Assembly: GCA_048263775.1 (NCBI GenBank) | Contig: JBLXDU010000009.1 | Coordinates: 1 to 64,000, forward strand | Direction: 5' to 3' | Origin: UBA1479 sp048263775 | GTDB taxonomy: Bacteria; Pseudomonadota; Alphaproteobacteria; Rhodospirillales; Casp-alpha2 | Length of the DNA: 64,000 nucleotides | Shown here: positions 42,516-51,339 of the stretch, piece by piece | Numbering within the stretch: the first letter of the stretch is position 1 | Layout: each line of letters opens with the position of its first letter | The notes under the pieces: model-generated | What the model saw: only the letters and a program-made list of their open reading frames with translations | The model's database searches: none | What the model was told of the DNA's origin: nothing | Translations under genes and position numbers: made by a program

Positions 42516-44303
42516 CTAGAAGGCGTCCGGCGAAACCGTTGCGATCGTGCCGCCGCCGGCGAGGATCGTCGCCCGCAATGCCGCTGCCTGGGGCAGGTAC
42601 TGTTCGGCGAAGAAACGGGCGGATACGATCTTGTGATCCAAGTAGGGATTGGGGTCGCCTTCGCCCTTGCGTTGGGCCGCGCGCAAGGCCCCCTGGGCCA
42701 GTAACCAGCCGCCCGTGGCGATACCCATCAAGCGCAGATAATGCACGGCACCGGCTGCCGCGGGGGCGGGGTCCTGGGGCCAGGTTTCGACGATCCAATC
42801 CGTCGCCGTTTCCAAGGCGCGGATAGCGGTGGTCAAGGGTTCGGCCAGATCGTCCAGGCCGCCGTCATCGGCGGCAAGGTCGGCGACGGTTTCGCGCATG
42901 GCCTTGATCAATTCGCCGGCGGCGATGCCCTCATCGCGGGCGACCTTGCGGCCGACCAAGTCGTTGGCCTGGATGCCGTTGGTGCCTTCGTAGATGCGGG
43001 CCACGCGGATGTCCCGGGCGTGCTGCGCCGCCCCGGTTTCTTCGATATATCCCATGCCGCCGTGAACTTGGATGCCGAGGTCGGCAACCTCGGACGCGAT
43101 GTCGGTGGAAAAGGCCTTGGCTACGGGCGTCATCAGGTCGATGAAGGCCTGGGCGCGGGCGCGTTCCGCTGTATCCGTATGATGCCGAGCGATGTCGACA
43201 GCCCCCGCCACGCGATAGGCAATGGCGCGGATGGCTTCGGTCTGAACCCGCATGGCCAGCAGCATACGGCGAACGTCCGGGTGATGGATGATCGTCACCG
43301 GCTCGGCCCCGCCGCCGGTCAGGGCGCGGCTCTGCACGCGCTCCTTGGCGAAATCTCGGGCCTGCTGATAGGCGCGTTCGGCGATGCCCACGCCCTCCAT
43401 GCCGACGGCCAGACGCGCCGCGTTCATCATGATGAACATGTATTCGATGCCGCGGTTTTCCTCGCCGATCAGGAAGGCCTGGGCGCCGCCGTCGTCACCG
43501 TAGGACATGACGGCGGTGGGGCTCGCGTGCATGCCCATCTTGTGCTCGAGAGAGACACAACGCAGGTCGTTGTGGGCGCCCGGATTGCCGTCCGCGTCGG
43601 GCAGGAACTTGGGCACCACGAACAGGGACAAACCCTTGATGCCCTCGGGCCCGTCGGGGGATCGTGCCAACACCATGTGCACGATATTTTCGGCCATGTC
43701 GTGTTCGCCATGGCTGATGAAGATCTTCTGGCCGCGCAGCAGGTAATGACCGTCCGCGCGTTCGGCCTTGCAGCGGATCCGCGCCAGGTCTGATCCGGCC
43801 TGCGGTTCGGTCAGGTTCATGGTTCCTGCCCATTGCCCGGTAACCAGCTTCTCCAGGTAGGTGGCATTGATCTCGTCGGACCCGTGCGATAGCAGCAGTT
43901 CGATGGCGCTTTGCGTCAGCATGGGGCAGAGGGCGAAGGACAGGTTGGCGGCATGCCAGATTTCCGACACCGCCGTCGCGACCAGCACGGGCAGGCCTTG
44001 GCCGCCCCAATCTTCCGGCGCCCAGATGCTGTTCCAGCCGGATTCGACAAACTGCTGATAGGCGTCGGGGAAGCCCGTGGGCGTGCGCACCACGCCGTTT
44101 TCCAGGACGCAGCCTTCCTGGTCGCCCGTATGGTTCAAGGGGGCCAGGACCTCCGTGCCGAACTTGCCGGCTTCTTCCAGGATCGCGTCGACCAGGTCCG
44201 GCGTCGCGTCGGCGTAGCCGGGCAACCGGTTCACGGCGCCCAGGCCCGCGATTTCGTTCAGCGCGAAGCGCATGTCGTCCAGGGGGGCTCGGTATTCCGC
44301 CAT
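42516..44303 (-). CDS. Acyl-CoA dehydrogenase (long form, with C-terminal AcdC-type domain)
   Basis: FAD-dependent alpha,beta-dehydrogenation of acyl-CoA. 595 residues from the ATG at 44303 (GAGGAG upstream). NLTEPQAGSDLARIRCKAE, KIFISHGEHDMAENIVHMVL and GMGYIEETGAAQHARDIRVA (catalytic Glu in the last) are family motifs. The ~100-residue C-terminal extension places it with DmdC/FadE-like enzymes that act on 3-methylmercaptopropionyl-CoA or medium/long chains; the substrate cannot be decided. Divergent from the D-aminoacylase gene. Confidence 0.9.
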   Translation of the reverse strand: MAEYRAPLDDMRFALNEIAGLGAVNRLPGYADATPDLVDAILEEAGKFGTEVLAPLNHTGDQEGCVLENGVVRTPTGFPDAYQQFVESGWNSIWAPEDWGGQGLPVLVATAVSEIWHAANLSFALCPMLTQSAIELLLSHGSDEINATYLEKLVTGQWAGTMNLTEPQAGSDLARIRCKAERADGHYLLRGQKIFISHGEHDMAENIVHMVLARSPDGPEGIKGLSLFVVPKFLPDADGNPGAHNDLRCVSLEHKMGMHASPTAVMSYGDDGGAQAFLIGEENRGIEYMFIMMNAARLAVGMEGVGIAERAYQQARDFAKERVQSRALTGGGAEPVTIIHHPDVRRMLLAMRVQTEAIRAIAYRVAGAVDIARHHTDTAERARAQAFIDLMTPVAKAFSTDIASEVADLGIQVHGGMGYIEETGAAQHARDIRVARIYEGTNGIQANDLVGRKVARDEGIAAGELIKAMRETVADLAADDGGLDDLAEPLTTAIRALETATDWIVETWPQDPAPAAAGAVHYLRLMGIATGGWLLAQGALRAAQRKGEGDPNPYLDHKIVSARFFAEQYLPQAAALRATILAGGGTIATVSPDAF

Positions 44304-44448
44304 TGGATGTCTCCTCAATCCCTCGGTTGTAGGCAAGGTTTCAAGCGCTGACAACGGTGCCGTTACGTCAACGGCGGCGGCCTTCTGGTGCGCAGCCCAA
44401 GGCCATGTAATATGGTGGTCACCATCGACCAGCAGGAGACCATCCGCC

Positions 44449-45918
44449 ATGCCTACCTACGACCTTTTGATCACCGGCGCCGATGTCATCGACGGTACCG
44501 GCGGCCCCCGCCAACGCGCCGATGTGGCCGTTTCCGGCGATCGTGTCGCGGCGATCGGAAATCTCGCGGCGGAAGGGGCCAAGGCCAAGGAAACGATCGA
44601 CGGCACGGGCCTGGCGCTTGCCCCCGGATTCATCGATGTGCATACCCATGACGACCGTTTAGTCCTGACCCAGCCCAGCGTTGCGCCCAAGACCAGCCAG
44701 GGCGTGACCACGGTGGTCACCGGCAACTGCGGCGTGTCGCTGGCCCCCTTCACGGCCGCCTGCCGGGCGGGCGAGGCCGACCCGCCGGGCCCCATGGCGC
44801 TGCTGGGCGGCTGGGCGGATTACCGTTTTCCCACCCTGGCCGATTACAACGCCGCCCTGGCCGACAGCCCGGCCGCCATCAACGTCGCCTCCCTGGTCGG
44901 TCATACGACCCTGCGTGCCGGGGTGATGATGGATACCTTCGACCGCGCCGCGACCAAGGCCGAGATCGATGCCATGGCGCGGGTGCTGGAACAAAGCCTG
45001 AGGGACGGCGCCGTGGGTCTGTCGACGGGCCTGGCCTATCCCACGGCGATCCATGCCCCGACGGACGAGATCGTGGAACTGGCGGCTTGTCTCAAGGATT
45101 TCGGGGCGCTCTACACCACGCATATGCGCAACGAGGGGCCGGATCTGGTCGATTCCGTGGATGAAACCATCGACATCGCCCGGCGTTCTGGCGCGGCCAC
45201 GGTGATTTCCCACCACAAATGCGTTGGCCGGGAAAATTGGGGCAAGAGCCACGACAGCCTTGCCCACATTAAGGCGGCGCAGAAGGAAATGACGCTGGAT
45301 TTTGACGTCTATCCCTACACCGCGACCTCGACAATCCTGTTGAAGGATTTCCTCTCAACCTCGGAAAAAACCGTGCTGACGTCCTCTGCCACCCATCCGG
45401 AGATGGTCGGCCGCGAATTCGACAGCATCGTCGACGAATGGGGTTGTTCCGTGGACGAGGCGATCCGCCGCCTGTCACCCGCCGGGGCGGTCTATTTCCG
45501 CATGGACGAGGCCGAGGTCCGCCGCATCATGGCCTTCCCGGGGGCGATGATCGCGTCGGACGGCCTGCCCATCGACGAAGGCCGCCCGCACCCGCGTCTA
45601 TGGGGGACCTTCCCCCGTGTGCTCGGACATTATTGCCGGGACGAAGGCGTCTTCAGCCTGGAGGAAGCGGTCCATCGCATGTCCGGAAAGCCGGCCAGTG
45701 TGTTTGGGCTCAAGGGTCGGGGGGTGATCCGCAAGGGTAGCTTTGCCGATCTGGTGCTGTTCAACCCCAAGACGGTGATCGACCGGGCGACCTTCGACGC
45801 CCCGGAAACGCCCGCCGGCGGGATCGAGCGGGTTTATGTGAACGGCGCCTTGGTCTGGCATGATCTGGCCTGGACCGGGGCGCGGCCGGGACGGCGGGTC
45901 GGGCGGGCGGTGCCCTGA
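44449..45918 (+). CDS. N-acyl-D-amino-acid deacylase / D-aminoacylase
   Basis: Amidohydrolase of 489 residues from the ATG at 44449 (AGGAGACC upstream); the open frame before it is not coding. Metal and active-site motifs: GFIDVHTHDD (HxH), VTGNCGVSLAPF (Cys), THMRNEG, VISHHKCVG (His) and MIASDGLPIDEGRPHPR (Asp). It releases free D-amino acids from N-acyl derivatives; the D-threonine aldolase-like gene 1.4 kb downstream also handles D-hydroxy amino acids, a possible thematic link. Confidence 0.9.
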   Translation: MPTYDLLITGADVIDGTGGPRQRADVAVSGDRVAAIGNLAAEGAKAKETIDGTGLALAPGFIDVHTHDDRLVLTQPSVAPKTSQGVTTVVTGNCGVSLAPFTAACRAGEADPPGPMALLGGWADYRFPTLADYNAALADSPAAINVASLVGHTTLRAGVMMDTFDRAATKAEIDAMARVLEQSLRDGAVGLSTGLAYPTAIHAPTDEIVELAACLKDFGALYTTHMRNEGPDLVDSVDETIDIARRSGAATVISHHKCVGRENWGKSHDSLAHIKAAQKEMTLDFDVYPYTATSTILLKDFLSTSEKTVLTSSATHPEMVGREFDSIVDEWGCSVDEAIRRLSPAGAVYFRMDEAEVRRIMAFPGAMIASDGLPIDEGRPHPRLWGTFPRVLGHYCRDEGVFSLEEAVHRMSGKPASVFGLKGRGVIRKGSFADLVLFNPKTVIDRATFDAPETPAGGIERVYVNGALVWHDLAWTGARPGRRVGRAVP

Positions 45919-45924
45919 GTCTCC

Positions 45925-46158
45925 TTACGCCGCCGCCGGGGCCGTGCCGCCGGGATTGTTTCGCTCATCCCGGGGGGCGTCCTTCACCTTGCCCCACAGG
46001 GCTTCGTGGACCGAGTAGGCGACGGTTTGGACCATCGGTTCGATGATCCCCACGCCCAAGGCGACATGCCAATCGCGGGTCAGGACATAGGCCACCGTCA
46101 CGGCGACCACCAAGTGCATGGCGGAGTAGGTGCCTGTTTTAATCAATTTGCGTGACAT
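45925..46158 (-). CDS. DUF2061 small membrane protein
   Basis: 77 residues from the ATG at 46158 (AAAGGAGCCGACC upstream; the longer frame is unlikely). Two weak membrane segments (YSAMHLVVAVTVAYVLTRD, VALGVGIIEPMVQTVAYSVH) and the pattern LIKTGTYSAMH, VHEALWGKV typical of DUF2061. Function unknown. Transcribed from a good AT-rich promoter; tail-to-tail with the D-aminoacylase gene. Confidence 0.85.
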   Translation of the reverse strand: MSRKLIKTGTYSAMHLVVAVTVAYVLTRDWHVALGVGIIEPMVQTVAYSVHEALWGKVKDAPRDERNNPGGTAPAAA

Positions 46159-46215
46159 GGTCGGCTCCTTTCGGGTGGCGTGCCGAGCCGTAATTCGGCC
46201 GGCCTTGTTGAAAAG

Positions 46216-46244
46216 AATATAGTGCAATTAAGAATTATTCGCAA
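46216..46244 (-). promoter_or_regulatory. Promoter of the DUF2061 gene
   Basis: Minus strand -35 TTGCGA (46244-46239), 17-base spacer, -10 TATATT (46221-46216), 58 bases before the start codon, in an AT-rich island unusual for this window. Confidence 0.7.
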
Positions 46245-46313
46245 TAAATATAGAAATGAATTATTCCATTGCCAGTGATCGATAAAACCACTTTCCGAGC
46301 GATCCCAGACATG

Positions 46314-46343
46314 AAAAAGGCGGGGCCATCTGGCCCCGCCTTT
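46314..46343 (-). terminator. Intrinsic terminator after the AsmA-like gene
   Basis: Minus strand: GGCGGGGCCA / TGGCCCCGCC stem with a short loop, then five T, 26 bases past the stop. Strong; ten perfect pairs. A-residues on the other arm may make it work from both sides. Confidence 0.9.
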
Positions 46344-46368
46344 CCCGGTAATAGGCTAGGATTAAAGC

Positions 46369-47187
46369 CTATTTTCCGAACAGGCCCTTGAGTTTTTCGC
46401 CCGCGCCCTCGATGGCCTTACCGGCCCCTTCGGTGACTCCGCCGGCGCCTTCGGTCACGCCTTTCACGGCGTCGGTCGCCCCCTTGACCGCACCTTCCAT
46501 CATCTTGGCGGCGTTGCCGATCAGCTTTTCCGGATTGATGGACATGATGCCGGCCGTCAGCTTGTCGATCACGGCCTTGGTCACTGCGGCGGGGCTGGTG
46601 CCACCGGAATCCTTGCCGATGTCGGTCAGGGTGATGTCGGGCAGGGCCGCCTCAAGCGTTTTTCCGCCCAGGATGCCCGCGCTCAGGTTCACTTTGCCGC
46701 CAGTGATGGTCAGTTTTTCGATCACCAGCTTCTGTTCCTCGCCGGAGGACGATTCCTTTTTGGCTTCACCGCCGGAGCCCGCGAATTTCTTGGCATAGGT
46801 GTCGACGTTCGCCTTGATGGCGTCGACGTTGGAGGTGCCGTCGGCTTTCTCATACGTCACGATCGGTCCGGTGATGGCGATGGACTTGATGACGATCGGG
46901 TTCTTGCCGATGGAGTCCTTATCGATCTGCAGGGAGATCGCGCCGAGTTCGAATGCGCTCGGCGTTTTGAAGCCCGTGGGGTTGCCGACGGTCAGCCCTT
47001 TCATCGCGCCGGTGCCCTGGAACATATCCAGGTCCACGGAATTCAGGGTCACCTTGGCCTGGGTGGCGTCGCTGCCGATGGTTTCCACGGCGGACTTCAC
47101 CAAGTCGCCTGCGAACACGAACAGATAGATGCCGGCGGCGACGATGATGGCGATGATCGCGCCCAGGATGTAGACGATTTTATTCAT
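46369..47187 (-). CDS. AsmA-like single-pass membrane protein with repetitive amphipathic tail
   Basis: 272 residues. An N-terminal signal anchor (IVYILGAIIAIIVAAGIYLFVFAG) leads into a beta-rich periplasmic region of AsmA/DUF748 style (VTLNSVDLDMFQGTGAMKGL, GAISLQIDKDSIGKNPIVIK, LVIEKLTITGGKVNLSAGI). The last ~60 residues repeat Gly-Ala-x-Lys/Glu units (GAVKGATDAVKGVTEGAG...), like an amphipathic helix array. Related proteins sit between membranes and may handle lipids, but this is not shown here. Strong terminator downstream. Confidence 0.75.
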   Translation of the reverse strand: MNKIVYILGAIIAIIVAAGIYLFVFAGDLVKSAVETIGSDATQAKVTLNSVDLDMFQGTGAMKGLTVGNPTGFKTPSAFELGAISLQIDKDSIGKNPIVIKSIAITGPIVTYEKADGTSNVDAIKANVDTYAKKFAGSGGEAKKESSSGEEQKLVIEKLTITGGKVNLSAGILGGKTLEAALPDITLTDIGKDSGGTSPAAVTKAVIDKLTAGIMSINPEKLIGNAAKMMEGAVKGATDAVKGVTEGAGGVTEGAGKAIEGAGEKLKGLFGK

Positions 47188-47323
47188 GACGGACTTTCCT
47201 TTGATTCAGCCGAAGTCGTGATATCTCAACACAGCCGCCTGCGCCGCCGCGTCCTCCTCCGTGCCCGGAGGCATCTTAGGCGCAACCGGGGCGGGCGGTC
47301 CAAGACTTATGCCGTCGATCCCG

Positions 47324-48448
47324 TCAGGTCAGGGCCCCCCGTGCCGTGACCTGCCACAGGGCCTCGACCCGGCCGTTGCGTACGCCCACGTACCAGTCAT
47401 AGAGGTTCACGGTCGGATCGCAATGCCCGGGGATCAGGCGCACCTTGTCGCCCAGCTTGAGGGCCTGACGGGTCTCGCTAAGGTCCAAGCGCCCGTGTTC
47501 GTCCGATGGCTTGGAATAAGTAACGTCCTCCAACTCGGAAACCAGGGGAAAGCCCTGGTCGTTGCCGAGCGCCTTGTGCCCGGCATCGACGACGCAGAAA
47601 TCGTCGCCGGTTTTGGACATTACGGTGGCCAGCACGAACAGAGAATTCTCGAATGCCCGGAACGGTTTGCCATCGGACATGCGGTTCTGGCCATAGTCGG
47701 CATCCATGAACACGTAGGATCCGCACTGCAGTTCGTTCCAAACCTTGGACTTGGTGTGGAATTCATAGGTGCCGGTGCCGGCACCGCCGACCGTGTCGCA
47801 GTCCAGCCCGGCTTCGGCCAGTTGTTCGACCGTCTTCTTGGTCAACACCTGGGCGGCGTTGATGGCCATCTTGCGTTCGGCGAAATCGCGGATGTGCTGG
47901 GCCGATCCCTGATAGGCCTGTATTCCGGCGAAGCGCAGATTACGCGACCGGTCGATTTCCTTGGCCAGGGTCACTGCCGCTTCGCCCGGTGCCACGCCGC
48001 AGCGCCCGGCGCCGACGTCGATTTCCACCAGCACGTCCATGATCACGCCGACCTGGCCGGCGGCGGCGTTCAGGTCCGCCACGTTGTCCACATCGTCGGC
48101 GCAGACTGCGACCTTGGCGTGACGGGCCAGGGCCGACAGGCGGTTCAGTTTGTGCCGCCCGACCACCTGATTGGAGATCAGCACATCATTGATGCCGGAT
48201 TGGACCAGGGCTTCGGCCTCTGACACCTTCTGGCAACACACACCAACCGCACCCAATTCCATCTGCAGGCGTGCGATATGGGCCGACTTGTGGGTCTTGG
48301 AATGGGGGCGCAGGCGAACGCCGGCTTCCTTGGCGAAGTCGGCCATTTTCCTCAGGTTGCGTTCGAACGCGTCGAGCTCGATCAAGAGGGCCGGCGTGTC
48401 GATATCTTCGGCGGCGTCACCGATACGCGCAGGTGCGGGTTGCGGCAT
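47324..48448 (-). CDS. D-threonine aldolase-like PLP enzyme (DSD1/alanine-racemase fold)
   Basis: 374 residues from the ATG at 48448 (AGGAGAAGACTTCCC upstream); the same frame stays open for another 1.1 kb but only as a shadow of chrA. Fold-type III: DTPALLIELDAFERN, RPHSKTHK with the likely PLP Lys51, CQKVSEAEALV, and the metal site PGHCDPTVN. The His-x-Asp spacing is that of D-threonine aldolase; D-serine/hydroxyaspartate dehydratases use His-x-Cys. Cleaves D-threonine-type amino acids to glycine and an aldehyde, if so. 98 bases downstream of chrA. Confidence 0.87.
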   Translation of the reverse strand: MPQPAPARIGDAAEDIDTPALLIELDAFERNLRKMADFAKEAGVRLRPHSKTHKSAHIARLQMELGAVGVCCQKVSEAEALVQSGINDVLISNQVVGRHKLNRLSALARHAKVAVCADDVDNVADLNAAAGQVGVIMDVLVEIDVGAGRCGVAPGEAAVTLAKEIDRSRNLRFAGIQAYQGSAQHIRDFAERKMAINAAQVLTKKTVEQLAEAGLDCDTVGGAGTGTYEFHTKSKVWNELQCGSYVFMDADYGQNRMSDGKPFRAFENSLFVLATVMSKTGDDFCVVDAGHKALGNDQGFPLVSELEDVTYSKPSDEHGRLDLSETRQALKLGDKVRLIPGHCDPTVNLYDWYVGVRNGRVEALWQVTARGALT

Positions 48449-48546
48449 GGGAAGTCTTCTCCTGATGGTGCCCCCGGTCCGGGGATGCGCATTTGATAGC
48501 GCCGGATCGCCATGCGGGCAACGCCCCTGTTGCCGCCGGTTATCGG

Positions 48547-49878
48547 CTAAACGAGTCCGATTGCCCCCAACACGGCACCGATACCGACCAGGGCCGGGAT
48601 GGGCACCTTGCCGGAAAGCAGCAAGGCCAGGGCCCCCGTGGCGACGGCGGCGGCGGTCCAATCGACACTGCCGGATGCCGTGACCAGAACCGATTCCCCC
48701 AAAAAGACCGCTAGGTTGAAGATCACGCCGACCACGGCGGTGGTGATGCCTGATAGGGCGCGCCGGGCGCGTTCGTTTTTTTGCAGGGCATCCACATAAG
48801 GGGCCCCCGCGATGATGAAATAGAACGACGGCAGGTAGGTGACATAGGTCGTCAGTGCCGCCGCCAGCAGCCCGGCGGCGACCTGCGACAGATGCGCCGC
48901 GCCCGCGCCGTTCCAACCTGCGAAGAAGCCGACGTAGGTATTGACCAGAACCAGCGGCCCCGGCGTGGTCTCCGCCAGGGCGAGGCCGTTCAGCATATCG
49001 CCCGGCGCGATCCAGCCATGGGTGTTGACCGCCGCATCGGTGATGTAGGGCAGCACCGCATAAGCGCCGCCGAAGGTGACCAGAGCCGCCGTGGTGAACA
49101 GCTTGGCCACGGCCAGGAACGGTGCCGGGCCGGCGATCACGACCAGGGCCGCCACCGGCAGGGCCAACAGCACCAGGAACAGGGCGGTGATGCCTACCAG
49201 CCGTGTCCAGGGGTTGCCTGCCGGGCGCTGCATGTGGTGGCTGTCGCCCTGGCCCGCATCGCCGCCCTGGCCATGCCCGCCGACACGGCCCAGGGCCGGG
49301 ATCATGGCGCCAAGGACGCCGGCGGCCAGGATGATGAGCGGGAAGGGCACATGGGCGAAATGCAAGGCCGCGAAGGCCGCCGCCGCCAAGGCCACGGCGG
49401 GAATTGAATTGCAGGTCTTCTTGCCGATCCGCCACACGGCGAACACGATGATGCCGATGACGGCGGGCTTGATGCCGTTGAAGATCTTGATGACCCAGGT
49501 GTTGTCGCCATGCGCGGCGGCGATCCAGGCCAGCGCCATCATCAGAATGGCGCCCGGCAGGAAGAACAGCGTGCCGGCGGTTACCGCGCCCCAAACGCCG
49601 TGCAGGCGCCAACCGATATAGGCGGCCAACTGCTGCGCCTCCGGCCCCGGCAGCAGCATGGAATAATTGAGGCCGCGCAGGAACGCCTGCTGGTCGATCC
49701 AGCGTTTCTTGTCGACGCAGTCAGCCTGCATGATGGCGATCTGGCCGGCCGGGCCGCCGAAGGAAATGAACCCCAGGTGCAGCCAATACCATGCAGCCTC
49801 GGCAAAGCCGACGGCGGGCGGGGCGCCGGGGGATGAGATTTCCGGTTGCGGCGGGGTGCCGGCGGTTTCTGCGTCCAT
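48547..49878 (-). CDS. chrA: Chromate transporter, long-chain ChrA family
   Basis: Inner-membrane efflux protein of 443 residues made of two homologous halves. The first has GFISFGGPAGQIAIMQ and MLLPGPEAQQLAAYIGWRL; the second repeats the theme (VTFGGAYAVLPYITD, AETTPGPLVLVNTYVGFFAGW). A His/Gly/Gln-rich linker (GGHGQGGDAGQGDSHHMQ) joins them. Long ChrA proteins export chromate, or sulfate analogues in some cases. No chrB regulator is nearby. Confidence 0.92.
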   Translation of the reverse strand: MDAETAGTPPQPEISSPGAPPAVGFAEAAWYWLHLGFISFGGPAGQIAIMQADCVDKKRWIDQQAFLRGLNYSMLLPGPEAQQLAAYIGWRLHGVWGAVTAGTLFFLPGAILMMALAWIAAAHGDNTWVIKIFNGIKPAVIGIIVFAVWRIGKKTCNSIPAVALAAAAFAALHFAHVPFPLIILAAGVLGAMIPALGRVGGHGQGGDAGQGDSHHMQRPAGNPWTRLVGITALFLVLLALPVAALVVIAGPAPFLAVAKLFTTAALVTFGGAYAVLPYITDAAVNTHGWIAPGDMLNGLALAETTPGPLVLVNTYVGFFAGWNGAGAAHLSQVAAGLLAAALTTYVTYLPSFYFIIAGAPYVDALQKNERARRALSGITTAVVGVIFNLAVFLGESVLVTASGSVDWTAAAVATGALALLLSGKVPIPALVGIGAVLGAIGLV

Positions 49879-50039
49879 GACTGTACCCTATCGTTTAGCA
49901 GCGGCCCGGAACCGATTGGTGCCGGGTCGGGCCTACGTCAGGGCAGATCTTGGACGACAATGCCGCCTGATGATGCCGGGCGTCTGCCGTATGCCCGGGG
50001 ATCGAAAATGGTAGCGCGCCAGCAGGGTCGGCACCAAGC

Positions 50040-50828
50040 CTATTTCGTCACCTTGGGCGGCTGCTTGCGGGAAAATACCCAGGTCTTGTCGTCGCTCTGA
50101 TCCGCCTGAAAGCGATAGCCGCCATCCGTGAACTTTTTAAGTCCATCGGCGGTTTCGACGCGGTTGACGATCATGTAGCGCGCCATCATGCCGCGCGCCT
50201 GCTTGGCGAACATGCCGAGTACGCGGGCCTGACCCTGATTAATTTCCTTGAATACGGGCGTGATGACCGGGGCCTTCAAAGCCTTGAAATCGATGGCCTT
50301 GAAATATTCGTTGGATGCTAGGTTCACGACTGTCGGGTCCTTGTGTCCCTCCACTGCCTGATCGACGGCCTTGGTCAGGGCACCGTCCCAGAATGCATAC
50401 AGGTTTTCGCCGCCCGGGTTGGCGAATTTAAGGCCCATTTCCAGGCGGTAAGGTTGGATCAGGTCCAGTGGCCGCAGCAGGCCGTAAAGGCCGGACAGGA
50501 TGCGCAGGTGATCCTGGGCGTATTCCAGGTCGGCCTCCGACATCTCGCGCGCCTTCAGGCCCACATAGGTATCGCCGTTGAACACCATGGCCGCCTGTTT
50601 GGCGTTGCTCAGATCGAAGGGCGGCTTGAAATCCTTGAACCGCTGAAAGTTTTGGTCGGCCAGGGTTTCGCTGATACCCATCAGGTTGCGCAGGTCCTGG
50701 CGCGACAGCTTGCGCGCGGCCTGGACCAGTTTCTTCGACTTGGCCAGAAAGTCGGGCTGGGTATAGCTATCCAGGGTCGGATCGGTCTCGAAATCCAGTT
50801 TCTTGGCGGGGGAAATTAGGGCCAGCAT
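50040..50828 (-). CDS. yaaA: Peroxide stress protein YaaA
   Basis: DUF328/UPF0246 protein, 262 residues from the ATG at 50828 (the longer frame is not family-like). MLALISPAKKLDF at the start, FNGDTYVGLKAR and RILSGLYGLLRPLDLIQPYR are diagnostic. E. coli YaaA lowers free iron and protects against hydrogen peroxide; related proteins bind DNA. Stands alone between chrA and a divergent ArsC-like gene. Confidence 0.93.
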   Translation of the reverse strand: MLALISPAKKLDFETDPTLDSYTQPDFLAKSKKLVQAARKLSRQDLRNLMGISETLADQNFQRFKDFKPPFDLSNAKQAAMVFNGDTYVGLKAREMSEADLEYAQDHLRILSGLYGLLRPLDLIQPYRLEMGLKFANPGGENLYAFWDGALTKAVDQAVEGHKDPTVVNLASNEYFKAIDFKALKAPVITPVFKEINQGQARVLGMFAKQARGMMARYMIVNRVETADGLKKFTDGGYRFQADQSDDKTWVFSRKQPPKVTK

Positions 50829-50962
50829 GTCGGGGTGCCTCTGCGCTGTGGGTCGGGGCGGGCGGCATGCCGCCGGGCGGCGGCTTGGCAAAGTTCAATG
50901 CCGATGACATATAGGGGCTTGTGCCCGTATCGTAAACGGCGAACGACGAAAAGGGAGGGGCC

Positions 50963-51328
50963 ATGCTTACCATCTGGGGCTTGAAGACCTGCGACACCTG
51001 CAAGAAGGCGCTCAAGTGGCTGGCCGACGAAGGCATCGCCCATCAGGTAAAGGACGTCCGCGCCGACGGCGTGCCGGCTTCCGAACTGGTGCGCTGGATC
51101 GATTCGGTGGGCTGGGAAACCCTGGTCAACAAGTCATCGACCACCTGGCGCGGGTTGCCCGATGCCGATAAGGACGGCCTCGACGCCGCCAAGGCCCAGG
51201 CGCTTTTGGCGGCCCATCCGACATTGATCAAACGGCCGGTGTTTCTATCCGGCGGCGATGTGATCGTTGGCTTTCGCGATGCCCAGAAGGCGGCTCTCAA
51301 GGCTCAGACGCAAAAGTCTGGGGCCTGA
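50963..51328 (+). CDS. ArsC/Spx-family thioredoxin-fold protein (YffB-like)
   Basis: 121 residues with WGLKTCDTCKKALKWL: a CxxC (Cys10, Cys13) at the helix start, and HPTLIKRPVF near residue 85, both standard for ArsC/Spx/YffB proteins. It lacks the N-terminal features of true glutaredoxin-linked arsenate reductases, and no ars genes are near, so a thiol reductase of the YffB type is more likely than arsenate resistance. Ribosome-binding site AAAGGGAGGGGCC. The MFS gene starts 11 bases downstream. Confidence 0.85.
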   Translation: MLTIWGLKTCDTCKKALKWLADEGIAHQVKDVRADGVPASELVRWIDSVGWETLVNKSSTTWRGLPDADKDGLDAAKAQALLAAHPTLIKRPVFLSGGDVIVGFRDAQKAALKAQTQKSGA

Positions 51329-51339
51329 TCGGTCGGAGC

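Noticed and set aside
48449..49612. A 762-residue fusion extending the D-threonine aldolase frame through chrA
   Set aside because: The extra sequence is Arg/Gly/His-rich, unlike any protein, and is the antiparallel-phase shadow of chrA on the same strand; a strong ribosome-binding site marks 48448 as the start.
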